Shown here: positions 17,526 to 25,731 of the stretch, one piece after another | Layout of the letters: every line of letters starts with the position of its first letter | Numbering within the stretch: the stretch's first letter is position 1 | From: an uncultured Clostridia bacterium | GTDB lineage: Bacteria; Bacillota; Clostridia; Oscillospirales; QAMX01 | DNA length: 50,867 nt | Assembly: GCA_944376195.1 (NCBI GenBank) | Contig: CALWBW010000011.1 | Coordinates: forward strand, 1-50,867 | Reading direction: 5' to 3' | The notes under the pieces: generated by a model | Seen by the model: the letters and a program-made list of their open reading frames with translations, nothing else | Databases searched by the model: none | What the model was told of the DNA's origin: nothing | Made by a program: the position numbers and the translations under genes

Positions 17526-17554
17526 ATCATACTACGATTCTTACATAAACGCAA
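17526..17554 (-). promoter_or_regulatory. Promoter of the MscS-family gene
   Basis: TTGCGT (17549-17554), 17 bases, TATGAT (17526-17531) on the minus strand. Confidence 0.75.
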
Positions 17555-17606
17555 GCACACCCGCGCCGCATACTCGAAAAAGCAGCTTAATTCCACCCTT
17601 TTTCGT

Positions 17607-17636
17607 TTGACACGATAAAAACAGCTGTGGTATGAT
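17607..17636 (+). promoter_or_regulatory. Promoter of the nucleoside phosphorylase operon
   Basis: A consensus TTGACA (17607-17612), 18 bases, TATGAT (17631-17636). It is back-to-back with the mscS-type promoter. Confidence 0.8.
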
Positions 17637-17722
17637 GAAAAAAACAGGGTTTTCCATTTGTCAGCAGTTTAAGCAGAAAAGATTCGTTCCTCTCGCTTTT
17701 TGTTTGGATTGGAGGTATTCCC

Positions 17723-19048
17723 ATGCATATGTACGACCTGATTGAAAAGAAAAAACGCGGCGGAGCACTTTCCCGCGCCGAACTTGACGGGCTCGTTGCG
17801 GGCGCGGTCAGCGGCGATATCCCGGATTATCAACTCTCCGCCTTTCTGATGGCGGTCTATTTTCAAGGCATGACCGCAGAGGAAACCGCCGATTTCACCC
17901 TTGCCATGGCGCACTCCGGCGAAATGGCAGATCTTCACGATCTTCCCGGTGTGAAAGTCGACAAACATTCCACCGGCGGCGTCGGGGACAAGACCACGCT
18001 TACCGTTGCGCCCATTGCCGCCGCCTGCGGGCTGGTCGTCGCCAAAATGTCGGGCAGGGGCCTGGGGCATACGGGCGGCACGGTGGATAAATTGGAGTCC
18101 ATTCCCGGTTTCCGTACGGCGCTCTCCAGGGAAGAATTTCACGCGATTGCGCAAAAAACCGGGATTTGTGTCGCGGGACAATCCGGCAACCTTGCTCCCG
18201 CAGACAAAAAGCTTTACGCGCTGCGCGATGTAACCGCCACAGTCGACAGCATGCCGCTTATTGCCTCTTCCATTATGAGCAAGAAACTTGCCGCCGGGGC
18301 AGATGTCATCCTGCTCGACGTAAAATATGGCAGCGGTGCGTTCCTCTCCGAACCCAGGGACGCCGTCGCCCTGGCACAGCTCATGGCCGGCATCGGTGCT
18401 GCCGCCGGGCGGCGAACAGCCGCCTTGATTACCGATATGGACGTCCCGCTCGGGGTTACCATCGGCAACAGCCTCGAGGTCTGCGAAGCAATCGAAACCC
18501 TGCGCGGGCACGGACCGCTTGACTATACCCGCGTCGCGCTCGAGCTCTCGACGGCGCTTTTGGTCCTTGCCGGGCGCGGAACGCCGGGCGAATGCCGCGC
18601 GCAGGCAGAGAACGCTTTACAAAGCGGCGCGGCGCTTGCTAAATTCCGGGAAATGGTCGTAGCGCAGGGCGGCGATCCCGCCTATATAGATGATTCCTCC
18701 CGTTTCCCGCGCGCAGCCTGTATCGAACCGGTTGCGGCGCCCGTCGGCAGCTACCTGCGACACATGGATACCGCGGCAATCGGACGGACATCCGTGATCC
18801 TCGGCGCGGGACGCGAGCGCGCGGACGAGCCCATCGATCACGCGGCAGGCATCGTGTTAACGCGGAAAACCGGCGACCTGGTACGGCAGGGGGACGTGTT
18901 GGCCTATCTGCACACCAACACACCCGCGGCACTTTCCGAGGCACGGACGGCCTATCTTCAAGCGCTCTCCTTCGGTCCGGAACCGCCTGCTCCCCGTGCG
19001 GAAATTTACGCCTATGTGGACGAACGTCAAGTTCGCTTGTATGAATGA
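17723..19048 (+). CDS. pdp: Pyrimidine-nucleoside phosphorylase
   Basis: Cleaves uridine, thymidine and deoxyuridine with phosphate to free base and (deoxy)ribose-1-phosphate for salvage. The 441-residue protein has the glycosyltransferase-family-3 N-terminal helical domain (1-65), the phosphate-binding motif KHSTGGVGDKT at 81-91, the family signature SGRGLGHTGGT at 110-120, and a C-terminal PYNP domain (from about 345). Length and motifs fit Pdp of Firmicutes rather than the longer archaeal type. The start has GGAGG seven bases upstream. Its stop overlaps the next gene's start, so a ComEA-like protein is made from the same message. Confidence 0.95.
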   Translation: MHMYDLIEKKKRGGALSRAELDGLVAGAVSGDIPDYQLSAFLMAVYFQGMTAEETADFTLAMAHSGEMADLHDLPGVKVDKHSTGGVGDKTTLTVAPIAAACGLVVAKMSGRGLGHTGGTVDKLESIPGFRTALSREEFHAIAQKTGICVAGQSGNLAPADKKLYALRDVTATVDSMPLIASSIMSKKLAAGADVILLDVKYGSGAFLSEPRDAVALAQLMAGIGAAAGRRTAALITDMDVPLGVTIGNSLEVCEAIETLRGHGPLDYTRVALELSTALLVLAGRGTPGECRAQAENALQSGAALAKFREMVVAQGGDPAYIDDSSRFPRAACIEPVAAPVGSYLRHMDTAAIGRTSVILGAGRERADEPIDHAAGIVLTRKTGDLVRQGDVLAYLHTNTPAALSEARTAYLQALSFGPEPPAPRAEIYAYVDERQVRLYE

Positions 19049-19452
19049 TGAATCCGGGAAAATCCATACTGGCCCTGACCGCGTGTTTCTTTCTGCTCTG
19101 TTTTGCCACGCTTCTTTTTCAAACCTCCAAAGAATCTGTGAGTGGAAAAGGCTATGAACTGTCTCGGGAAACAGCTGGGACGGATACCCTGACGATACAG
19201 GAAAAGCTGTGGAAAGTTTTGGGGAAGGAAGCGCCCACCGTCTCCCAGGAGGGCCGCATCGACATCAATACTGCAACGGTGGAAGAGCTGGACGCGCTTC
19301 CCGGGATCGGAGAAGTACTGGCTGCCCGTATTGTCCGCTACCGTACCTATAACGGTCCATTTTCGGACCCCGCGCAAATCTGCGACGTCACCGGGATTGG
19401 CGTAGGACTGTACGCGGGGTTCGCGGATTTAATTTATGCGGGCACAACATAA
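19045..19452 (+). CDS. ComEA-like secreted helix-hairpin-helix DNA-binding protein
   Basis: A 135-residue protein with one N-terminal membrane anchor (ILALTACFFLLCFATLLF, about 8-25), a variable spacer, and a C-terminal double HhH domain beginning RIDINTATVEELDALPGIGE (about 71-130). This is the DNA-binding half of ComEA, which in naturally competent bacteria catches DNA outside the membrane. The SLBB domain of full ComEA is absent, and no comEC follows in the window, so uptake function is not shown. It starts within the pdp stop (ATGATGA), which means translational coupling to a nucleoside-salvage enzyme. Confidence 0.88.
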   Translation: MMNPGKSILALTACFFLLCFATLLFQTSKESVSGKGYELSRETAGTDTLTIQEKLWKVLGKEAPTVSQEGRIDINTATVEELDALPGIGEVLAARIVRYRTYNGPFSDPAQICDVTGIGVGLYAGFADLIYAGTT

Positions 19453-19491
19453 GTTCGGGCACATGAACCGGCTAGAATTACAAAGCCCGGC

Positions 19492-19533
19492 CCCCAGGGT
19501 TGTTCCCTGGAGACCGGGGCTTTATGTACTATT
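19492..19533. terminator. Bidirectional terminator between the HhH gene and the CYTH gene
   Basis: AAAGCCCGG-CCCCAGGG-TTGTT-CCCTGG-CCGGGGCTTT forms a long stem with a small bulge and A/T flanks; it lies between converging genes. Confidence 0.85.
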
Positions 19534-20149
19534 TTTCGATTTTTTGCAGACATGCGATCTGCTTCGCGCGGGCATATTTGGATTTTGGCTGCGGCTCCAG
19601 CGAAAACGCCTGTTCCAGGGCACGCAAAAACGCCCGAAACGGCTCTTTCTCCCCGGATTTCCATTCAATCTCCAGTTCATAAAATGGGACGCCCCGCGCT
19701 GCGCCAAAATTCCCGGCGTCAAACGCCAGTTCCACGCAGGCGCCACCCAGCTCCAGCAAAAGCGTCCGGCGCAGAAAACGGACTTGGGCGACGAGCTCCA
19801 GTTCGCCATCTCGCACGGCATCCGCAAAAGACTGCGGCGCGCCCAGCGCAAGCAGTCCTCGCACGCCTCCTGAAATGGTTTCCGCCGGGCATTCCAATTC
19901 CTTCCGGATCCAAACAGCGTCCTCCGTTCGGACGTCCTGTTTTAAACAGCACACACCCCGGCCGTTTTCCCGACGCAGACGGAGGGTAAACCCTTCGGCA
20001 TTCAACCTGCCCTGCGGGTCCTGATAGTACTCGCTTTCCATTTGCAGCGTATGACCGTCTCCTACGCAGTACTGCCGCACCATCTGCGAATGGAACACCG
20101 CCAAACCCGCCTCTTCATCTGAAAGCTTATATTTCGCCTCAATTTCCAT
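19529..20149 (-). CDS. CYTH-domain protein (inorganic triphosphatase-like)
   Basis: A 206-residue triphosphate-tunnel metalloenzyme. The signature ExExK is at the very N-terminus (E2, E4, K6 in MEIEAKYKL), followed by alternating charged strands typical of the tunnel (LRLRRENG, CLKQD, RKELE, LAFDAGNF, ELEIEWKSG). Bacterial members hydrolyse tripolyphosphate; some are adenylate cyclases or thiamine triphosphatases, and the substrate cannot be read here. It is the last gene of the murC operon and starts four bases after the preceding small membrane protein. Confidence 0.88.
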   Translation of the reverse strand: MEIEAKYKLSDEEAGLAVFHSQMVRQYCVGDGHTLQMESEYYQDPQGRLNAEGFTLRLRRENGRGVCCLKQDVRTEDAVWIRKELECPAETISGGVRGLLALGAPQSFADAVRDGELELVAQVRFLRRTLLLELGGACVELAFDAGNFGAARGVPFYELEIEWKSGEKEPFRAFLRALEQAFSLEPQPKSKYARAKQIACLQKIEK

Positions 20150-20153
20150 GGTT

Positions 20154-20516
20154 TCAGTCTCTGTTTCTCGGGAAGAAGCAGCGCAGAATCACAATCACCG
20201 CGCCCACTGCCGCCAGCGCACTGAAAAGCGGCATCAGCCGCCGCGCTTTCTTCCAAAAGAGCGACGTAATCGCCCCCACCGCAGACGTGCCGAACAGCAA
20301 AACCGCCGATGCTTCGGAAATCCCCGGACGGCGGAAACAGGCGCACACCGCGCCAAACAGTCCCGCAAGTTTTACCCACGCGTCCAGCGCAACGGACTTA
20401 ATCCCCGGGATATCCGGGCGGACCCAATTCCGCAGAACGCGCGTTACGCAAGGCACCGCGACGGTTTTCCACTCCAGAACCTGTCTGATTCCTTTTTTCC
20501 CTGCAATCTTATCCAT
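20154..20516 (-). CDS. Small membrane protein of unknown function
   Basis: About 120 residues, not recognised. Three probable membrane segments (about residues 44-63, 72-92 and 97-115) follow a basic N-terminus (MDKIAGKKGIRQVLEWK), and the end is basic too (FFPRNRD). The start at 20516 is chosen because AAAAGGAGG lies eight bases upstream; the ATG at 20522 is only two bases from it. It sits between murC and the CYTH gene with gaps of 16 and 4 bases, so it belongs to the murC operon. A link to wall synthesis is only suggested by this place. Confidence 0.7.
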   Translation of the reverse strand: MDKIAGKKGIRQVLEWKTVAVPCVTRVLRNWVRPDIPGIKSVALDAWVKLAGLFGAVCACFRRPGISEASAVLLFGTSAVGAITSLFWKKARRLMPLFSALAAVGAVIVILRCFFPRNRD

Positions 20517-20532
20517 TCCCATATCCTCCTTT

Positions 20533-21897
20533 TCAGGTCCGACCGGTTAAAATCCGGTTCACCCGCCAGATATCTCCCGCGCCGACTGTCAGCACCATAT
20601 CGCCGGGGCGTACAATCTCGCGAATATACGCGGCAATCCGCTCAAAACTGCCCAGATACACGGCGCCATCTATTTCCCGTGCCATCTGCGCCATGTCTAC
20701 GCCGTAAATATTTTCTTCCCGCGCGGCGTACACATCCGCAAGCAGTACAATATCCGCCAGGGAAAGCGCCTTTTTAAATTCCTCGTAAAGCGCCGCCGTG
20801 CGGGAAAACGTATGCGGCTGAAACGCGCAGATAATCCGCTGGTATCCCATCTCGCGCACGGCGGTGAGCAACTCACGCAAAGCCGTCGGATGATGCGCAT
20901 AGTCGTCCACCACCGGTGCGCCGCCCACTTCGCCGCACCGCTCAAAACGCCGTGCAATCCCGCCGAAGGCCGCAAGCCCCCGCGCGGTGGCATTTAGATC
21001 TGTTCCCAGCACATAGAAAGCCGCAGCTGCCGCCAACGCATTATAGACGTTGTATTCGCCCGGGACACGCAGCCGCAGCCGGCGTTCTCCGTCCGGACGC
21101 ACCAGCGTAAACGCCGGATAGCCGCCGTCCGTCGCAAGGTCCCGCGCCGTTACCTCGCAGCCTTCGCCCAATCCAAACCACACAATGCGGCCGTCGTAAC
21201 CTTCCAGTGTAGCGCGCACATTTTCTGAATCCCGGTTTGCGGCCACCGCGCCCCGCGGTGGCACCAGTTCTGCAAACTTCCGAAAGGAGCGCTTGATGTG
21301 CTCCAAATCTTTAAAATAATCCAAATGATCTTCTTCTATATTATTGATGACGGCAACCGTTGGAGGGAACTGCAAAAAGGAGTCGCAGTATTCACAGGCT
21401 TCCGCCAGAAAGAGGCCGCCGGAACCCACCCGGTAGTTTCCGCCGATGGCGGACAGCTGCGCGCCGATCATGACGGACGGATCCAATCCGGCCTCCAGCG
21501 CGATATGCGTCGCCATCCCGGTTGTGGAACTCTTTCCATGACAGCCGGCAATACAGACTACATCGCGGTATCCCCGCATGATCTGCCCCCACGCCTCCGC
21601 GCGTTCCAGGACGGGAATGCCCAATTCTCCCGCACGGATCATCTCCGGGTTGTCTTCATGCACGGCCGCGGTGCGAATCACCACATCCGCCCCTTCCACC
21701 GTATCTCCCCTGTGCTCGTGCACAACACGGATGCCGGCCTCTTCCAGGCGGTCCGTCATCGCACTTTGCGCACGGTCGCTCCCCCACACCGTCAAGCCGC
21801 GGCGGGCAAGCGCAAACGCAAGGCTGCTCATGGAGATTCCCCCAATTCCGATCAAACAGGCTCTGGCGCCGGGTTTTATGAGTTCTGGATGCCGCAT
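20533..21897 (-). CDS. murC: UDP-N-acetylmuramate--L-alanine ligase MurC
   Basis: Adds L-alanine to UDP-MurNAc, the first amino acid of the peptidoglycan stem, in the cytosol. The 454-residue Mur ligase has the N-terminal Rossmann domain (GIGGISMSSLAFAL near 17-30), the ATP-binding central domain and the C-terminal domain with DDYAHHPT and FQPHTFSRT, which are MurC-specific. The P-loop reads GCHGKSSTT at 118-126 rather than the usual GTHGKTTTT; the lysine is kept. Start: GGAGG five bases upstream. First gene of an operon with a membrane protein and a CYTH protein, away from the division/wall cluster where murC often lies. Confidence 0.95.
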   Translation of the reverse strand: MRHPELIKPGARACLIGIGGISMSSLAFALARRGLTVWGSDRAQSAMTDRLEEAGIRVVHEHRGDTVEGADVVIRTAAVHEDNPEMIRAGELGIPVLERAEAWGQIMRGYRDVVCIAGCHGKSSTTGMATHIALEAGLDPSVMIGAQLSAIGGNYRVGSGGLFLAEACEYCDSFLQFPPTVAVINNIEEDHLDYFKDLEHIKRSFRKFAELVPPRGAVAANRDSENVRATLEGYDGRIVWFGLGEGCEVTARDLATDGGYPAFTLVRPDGERRLRLRVPGEYNVYNALAAAAAFYVLGTDLNATARGLAAFGGIARRFERCGEVGGAPVVDDYAHHPTALRELLTAVREMGYQRIICAFQPHTFSRTAALYEEFKKALSLADIVLLADVYAAREENIYGVDMAQMAREIDGAVYLGSFERIAAYIREIVRPGDMVLTVGAGDIWRVNRILTGRT

Positions 21898-21964
21898 ATC
21901 TTCCTCCGAAAGAAAATTTTAGATGTATGATACTATGCCGTTTCGCAAAAAATAGTTACCAAAC

Positions 21965-21996
21965 GGGAAAACTCCCATCAAAAACTTTGTTTTCCC
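21965..21996. repeat. Inverted repeat in the murC-spoVG divergent region
   Basis: GGGAAAAC (21965-21972) and GTTTTCCC (21989-21996) are perfect arms around a 16-base loop. It lies between the divergent murC and spoVG starts; could be an operator or spoVG leader stem. I saw no convincing sigma-A boxes for either gene here. Confidence 0.45.
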
Positions 21997-22046
21997 CACC
22001 AAGTTTACCACCAATCACCCAGGATTATCACAAAGGAGGACGCTCC

Positions 22047-22319
22047 ATGAAAATTACGGACATCCGGATCAAACACATCGACGATGGCGGGCGCATGCGC
22101 GCGGCCGTATCCGTCGTATTCGACGCGGCCTTTGCCGTCCACGACATCAAAATAATCGAAGGACAGGATAAATTCTTCCTTGCCATGCCGTCAAAGCGGT
22201 TAGCCGACGGCACCTATCGCGATATTGTACACCCCATCAATCAGGAAATGCGCAGCCTTCTGGAATCCTCCATATTGGAAGTGTATCACAACGAGCGGTC
22301 TAATACAACCGAAAAATAA
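22047..22319 (+). CDS. spoVG: Septation/RNA-binding regulator SpoVG
   Basis: A 90-residue protein matching SpoVG over its full length: MKITDIRIKHIDDGGRMRAA, DIKIIEGQDKFFLAMPSKR and the end DIVHPINQEMRSLLESSILEVY. SpoVG binds RNA and DNA and affects septation, capsule and sporulation genes in Firmicutes. The ATG at 22047 follows AAAGGAGGACG; the reading frame is open further upstream but without a ribosome site. The Bacillus gene is sigma-H controlled; no clear sigma-H box was found here. Confidence 0.96.
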   Translation: MKITDIRIKHIDDGGRMRAAVSVVFDAAFAVHDIKIIEGQDKFFLAMPSKRLADGTYRDIVHPINQEMRSLLESSILEVYHNERSNTTEK

Positions 22320-22341
22320 CGGCCAAAAAACGCGGCAAGGC

Positions 22342-22370
22342 TTGCCTTTGCTTCAGACAGGCGGTATACT
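22342..22370 (+). promoter_or_regulatory. Promoter of the GT28 glycosyltransferase gene
   Basis: TTGCCT (22342-22347), 17 bases, TATACT (22365-22370). A short inverted repeat GGCAAG-G-CTTGCC overlaps the -35 box. Confidence 0.7.
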
Positions 22371-22405
22371 GGATGTAGAACGACACCCTGTCTGGAGGAG
22401 ATTTT

Positions 22406-23515
22406 GTGAAAGTTTTGATTTTGTCCGTATCGACCGGCTTCGGCCATCACGCCACGGCGGGCGCGCTGGCGGAAAGTCTGAAAAACCGCGGCGCGGAAGT
22501 CGAGGTGGTGGACATTTATGAGAAAATCAACCGCCTGTTCCAGCACGGCCTGTCCAAAGGCTATCTCATGACTATGAAGTATTTGAAAACCGGATACCGT
22601 GTTGCGTACCGCTATCTGGAAAAACGTCCGCCGGAAACTTCCGAATACTCCATCACCGGGTTTATTAACACGCTGATGGGAATGAAATTTTCCAGCTTTA
22701 TTGACGATTACGCACCGGATGTCGTAGTCTGTACGCATCCCTTCGCCGCGCAGCTCGTCAATGAAATGAAGCGCCGGGACTGGCTGGACGCACCCGTCGT
22801 CGGCATTGTCACGGACTATACGCTCCCTCCCATCTGGTCTGACGTTTCCTTTGTCGATTACATTGTGCTCCCCAGTGAAATTTTTATTCCGCGCTGTAAA
22901 AAACGCGGGATTTCAGAAGACCGCATCAAAACATTCGGAATCCCGGTGCGTCGAAAGTTTTCCACCAAAATGCCGAAGGACGAGGCGCGCCGGCGCCTGG
23001 GTCTGCGGTTGGACGCGTCGGTCGTACTCTTGATGAGCGGCAGCATGGGCTACGGCAATATCAAAGACAGCGCCGGGCAAGTGCACGAAACGCACGGGGA
23101 AATGCAGCTTCTGGTCGTCTGCGGCAACAACAAAGCACAATATGAGAAATTGAAGCCCTACGATTCCCCCAATTTCCGCGTTTTCTCCTTTGTCGACAAT
23201 ATTGATGAAATGATGGATGCCGCCGACTGCATCATCACGAAACCCGGCGGCCTTACCATCAGCGAAGCGCTTGCCAAGGAACTGCCGATGATTCTCCTCT
23301 CCCCCATCCCGGGACATGAAGAGCGGAATGTGGAATTTTTGCTCAACGGAGGCATGGCCCTGCGTGTAACCAAAACGTTCCCGGTAGATGAAGCGCTCTA
23401 TCAGTTGTTCTCCAATCCGGAGCGCGTACGCATCATGGAAGAAAGCATCCGGCTGTACCACAAGCCAAACGCCTCAGAAGACCTTGCGGCTTTTATCATG
23501 ACGCTGAAAAAATAA
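22406..23515 (+). CDS. MGDG-synthase/UgtP-type glycosyltransferase (GT28)
   Basis: A 369-residue GT-B enzyme of the monogalactosyldiacylglycerol synthase/UgtP group, which moves a sugar from a UDP-sugar to diacylglycerol at the inner membrane face to make glycolipids (lipoteichoic acid anchors in Bacilli). N-terminal acceptor motif SVSTGFGHHATAGAL (about 7-21) and C-terminal donor motif TKPGGLTISEALAKELPMIL with SPIPGHEERN (about 289-320) are present. The start is GTG at 22406, five bases after GGAGGAG. It has its own promoter although it follows spoVG closely. Sugar and lipid specificity cannot be told. Confidence 0.92.
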   Translation: MKVLILSVSTGFGHHATAGALAESLKNRGAEVEVVDIYEKINRLFQHGLSKGYLMTMKYLKTGYRVAYRYLEKRPPETSEYSITGFINTLMGMKFSSFIDDYAPDVVVCTHPFAAQLVNEMKRRDWLDAPVVGIVTDYTLPPIWSDVSFVDYIVLPSEIFIPRCKKRGISEDRIKTFGIPVRRKFSTKMPKDEARRRLGLRLDASVVLLMSGSMGYGNIKDSAGQVHETHGEMQLLVVCGNNKAQYEKLKPYDSPNFRVFSFVDNIDEMMDAADCIITKPGGLTISEALAKELPMILLSPIPGHEERNVEFLLNGGMALRVTKTFPVDEALYQLFSNPERVRIMEESIRLYHKPNASEDLAAFIMTLKK

Positions 23516-23538
23516 CCTCATATAAACGCGAAACAATA

Positions 23539-23578
23539 CGCCGCCCGAACCTGAAAAGGATTCGGGCGGCGCGTTTTA
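23539..23578. terminator. Terminator between the GT28 gene and ricT
   Basis: CGCCGCCCGAA and TTCGGGCGGCG are a perfect 11-base stem followed by CGTTTTATT; the T-run overlaps the ricT stop codon on the other strand. Confidence 0.9.
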
Positions 23579-24448
23579 TTCTTCTTTTTGTTCGTCATCC
23601 TGCGCCGTCTCGTGGGAACGATGATTTCCCCGTCCGCCGGCCGCTTTCAAAACGCGGCAGTCCCCGATCGGATACACCTTCGGTAATTCACCAGGTTTGT
23701 CAAACCGCACCTTGCACTGCTGCTTTAACAGATTCACTTCCACAATCGTGCCCACGCCGTTGGGCGTCTGTACCACGGAATCCACCCGCGGACTCCTGCG
23801 AAGCAGATCCTCATAGGCCTCCTGCTCATATTTTAAACAGCACATCAGTCGTGAACAGTTTCCGGATATCTTGGTCGGATTCAAAGAAAGGCCCTGTTCC
23901 TTTGCCATTTTGATCGATACCGGATGAAAATCATCTAAAAACGACGCACAACATAGCGGCCGGCCGCAAATTCCCAGTCCGCCGTACATCTTCGTCTCAT
24001 CCCGTACGCCGATCTGGCGCAGTTCAATCCGGATTCGGAACACAGAAGCCAGATCCTTTACGAGATCACGAAAGTCCACGCGCCCGTCTGCCGTAAAATA
24101 AAAGAGCAGCTTGCTGCCGTCAAACGCATATTCCGCGTCAATCAGCTTCATTTCCAATTTGTGCGCGGCAATTTTCTTCTCGCAAACGGCAAAGGCATCC
24201 TTAGCCCGCTCCTCGTTGCGTTTGACCACGGCGAGGTCTTCCTCCGTCGCCGCCCGTAAAACCTTGCGCAGCGGCTGCACAAGTTCCGTTTCTTCTACCG
24301 TACGGTTATCCAGCCAGACCTCGCAGAGTTCAATTCCGCGCGCTGTTTCCACGACTACGTGGTCGCCCTTTTGGACCTTCAGTCCTACCGGGTCAAAATA
24401 ATATACCTTTCCGGTTCTTTTAAACCGTACGCCAATGATTTCTACCAA
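23576..24448 (-). CDS. ricT: PSP1-domain regulator RicT (YaaT)
   Basis: A 290-residue protein with the PSP1 domain (about 5-150) and the cysteine cluster that binds iron-sulfur cofactors in the Ric complex: C161, C166, C167 (ICGRPLCCASF) and C198, C203, C204 (NCSRLMCCLKYE). In Bacillus, RicA-RicF-RicT acts with RNase Y in mRNA maturation and in development. The C-terminus is a charged tail. Last gene of darA-holB-ricT, starting 17 bases after the holB stop; this is the same order as in Bacillus yaaQ...holB-yaaT. Confidence 0.95.
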   Translation of the reverse strand: MVEIIGVRFKRTGKVYYFDPVGLKVQKGDHVVVETARGIELCEVWLDNRTVEETELVQPLRKVLRAATEEDLAVVKRNEERAKDAFAVCEKKIAAHKLEMKLIDAEYAFDGSKLLFYFTADGRVDFRDLVKDLASVFRIRIELRQIGVRDETKMYGGLGICGRPLCCASFLDDFHPVSIKMAKEQGLSLNPTKISGNCSRLMCCLKYEQEAYEDLLRRSPRVDSVVQTPNGVGTIVEVNLLKQQCKVRFDKPGELPKVYPIGDCRVLKAAGGRGNHRSHETAQDDEQKEE

Positions 24449-24465
24449 ATTTGTTACCTCAATCG

Positions 24466-25281
24466 TTAGTTTCCCGTAAAAAGTTCCGCCGGGATGGTTC
24501 CCAGTAAGTGCGCCGTCCCGACATTCGACTCACACAGCGCCGCACGATGCTGCACCATCCGGATCAAGCGCGCGATCCGTTCCGCCGGCAAACGCGCCAG
24601 CTCACCACCGTGCTCCGGCTTTTTTTCCACAACTGCACGCAGCGCCGGTTCCAGCAAATCCAGAACCGCCGCAAAAAAGCCCGCAAGTTGTGCACGCTTC
24701 AGCTTTTCATGTTCCAGGCAAAACGCCAAAAGCGGCAACTCACCGCCCTCCGCGATAACGGCGGCAAACTCCCGTGCCAACGCCCGCGCTTCCTCGTCCA
24801 CGTCGGGCTCCTCGCCGCCGTCCGCCGCGCCGCCCAGAATTACACAACGCGAACGTACCGTCTGCAAAAGCGCCTGCGCACAATCGCACAGCAAAATAAA
24901 ATATACGCCTTCCGGTGGTTCTTCAAACAACTTAAGAGCCGCGTTTTGCGCGGCTCCGTTCATATTCTGCGCATGCAGAATGATGTAAACCTTTTGCCCG
25001 GACTCCAGCGGCGCGACATAAGCGTCCCGCCGCAGCCCACGCACATCGTCCACCGCGATGTCCCGTTCGCCGCGATCCAGCAGCTGCACATCCGGATGGA
25101 TTCCCTCCCGCACCCGGCGGCAAACGCCGCAGGCACAGTCCCGCCTGCCGCAGAGAAGGATTGCAGCGGCCTCACGCGCAAAGCGCACACCATCCGCGCC
25201 GTCCTGTTCTACCAGCACAGCATGCGGCCAGTCCCCGCCCTCTCCGGGCAGAAACTGCGACAATCTCTCAAACTCTGTCAA
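24466..25281 (-). CDS. holB: DNA polymerase III delta-prime subunit HolB
   Basis: Clamp-loader subunit of 271 residues. It keeps the zinc-ligand cysteines in the LLCGRRDCACGVCRRV region (about 42-57), the ALKLFEEPPEGVYFILLC sensor region (about 115-133) with the RSR arginine finger region (VRSRC), and lacks a normal Walker A, as delta-prime does. The sequence is shorter than the 320-330 residues of many orthologues, mostly in the C-terminal collar. Its start overlaps the darA stop by 14 bases, so expression is coupled to the c-di-AMP receptor. Confidence 0.9.
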   Translation of the reverse strand: MTEFERLSQFLPGEGGDWPHAVLVEQDGADGVRFAREAAAILLCGRRDCACGVCRRVREGIHPDVQLLDRGERDIAVDDVRGLRRDAYVAPLESGQKVYIILHAQNMNGAAQNAALKLFEEPPEGVYFILLCDCAQALLQTVRSRCVILGGAADGGEEPDVDEEARALAREFAAVIAEGGELPLLAFCLEHEKLKRAQLAGFFAAVLDLLEPALRAVVEKKPEHGGELARLPAERIARLIRMVQHRAALCESNVGTAHLLGTIPAELFTGN

Positions 25282-25591
25282 AGCGCTCTACGTTCAGGAC
25301 AAACAGTGTCGCGCCGCCTACCGTTACCTCAACGGGCATGGAAGGCAGATAATTCGTGCCAATGTCGGTAGTAGTGGGAACGACCTGCTTCCGGCTGTGG
25401 GAATGTTTCTGGATGATACGAATCACATCTTCCACTTTATCGTCATCCACGCCGATCAGGATGGTCATGTTTCCCGCACGAAGGAATCCGCCCGTTGTGG
25501 AGAGTTTGGTGACATGATACCCCTCATGCATCAGGGCATTCACGACAACGTTGGCGTCATCCTGGTTGATTATGGCAAGAACCATTTTCAT
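25268..25591 (-). CDS. darA: Cyclic-di-AMP receptor DarA/PstA (YaaQ)
   Basis: A 107-residue PII-like trimeric protein. Full-length match to the family: MKMVLAIINQDDANVVVNAL, TTGGFLRAGNMTILIGVDD (the ligand-loop glycines and the GNTTLLIG-type strand), and VGGATLFVLNVERFDR at the end. The family binds c-di-AMP between subunits; its output is not settled. A strong ribosome site (AGGGGG) and promoter precede it, and it heads the darA-holB-ricT operon. The usual yaaR gene between yaaQ and holB is absent. Confidence 0.96.
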   Translation of the reverse strand: MKMVLAIINQDDANVVVNALMHEGYHVTKLSTTGGFLRAGNMTILIGVDDDKVEDVIRIIQKHSHSRKQVVPTTTDIGTNYLPSMPVEVTVGGATLFVLNVERFDRV

Positions 25592-25624
25592 AGTGTCATC
25601 CCCCTATCCTTCATTTACATGATA

Positions 25625-25653
25625 AGTATACCATTTTTCACAGAAACATTCAA
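25625..25653 (-). promoter_or_regulatory. Promoter of darA-holB-ricT
   Basis: TTGAAT (25648-25653), 17 bases, TATACT (25625-25630) on the minus strand, 33 bases before the darA start. Confidence 0.8.
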
Positions 25654-25731
25654 CTGTTTTTTGTACAAAAATTACATTTCTTTTTGTGACATCCTTTGAA
25701 ACCCGTTTGTTTTTGAAAAACATGCGGCGTT

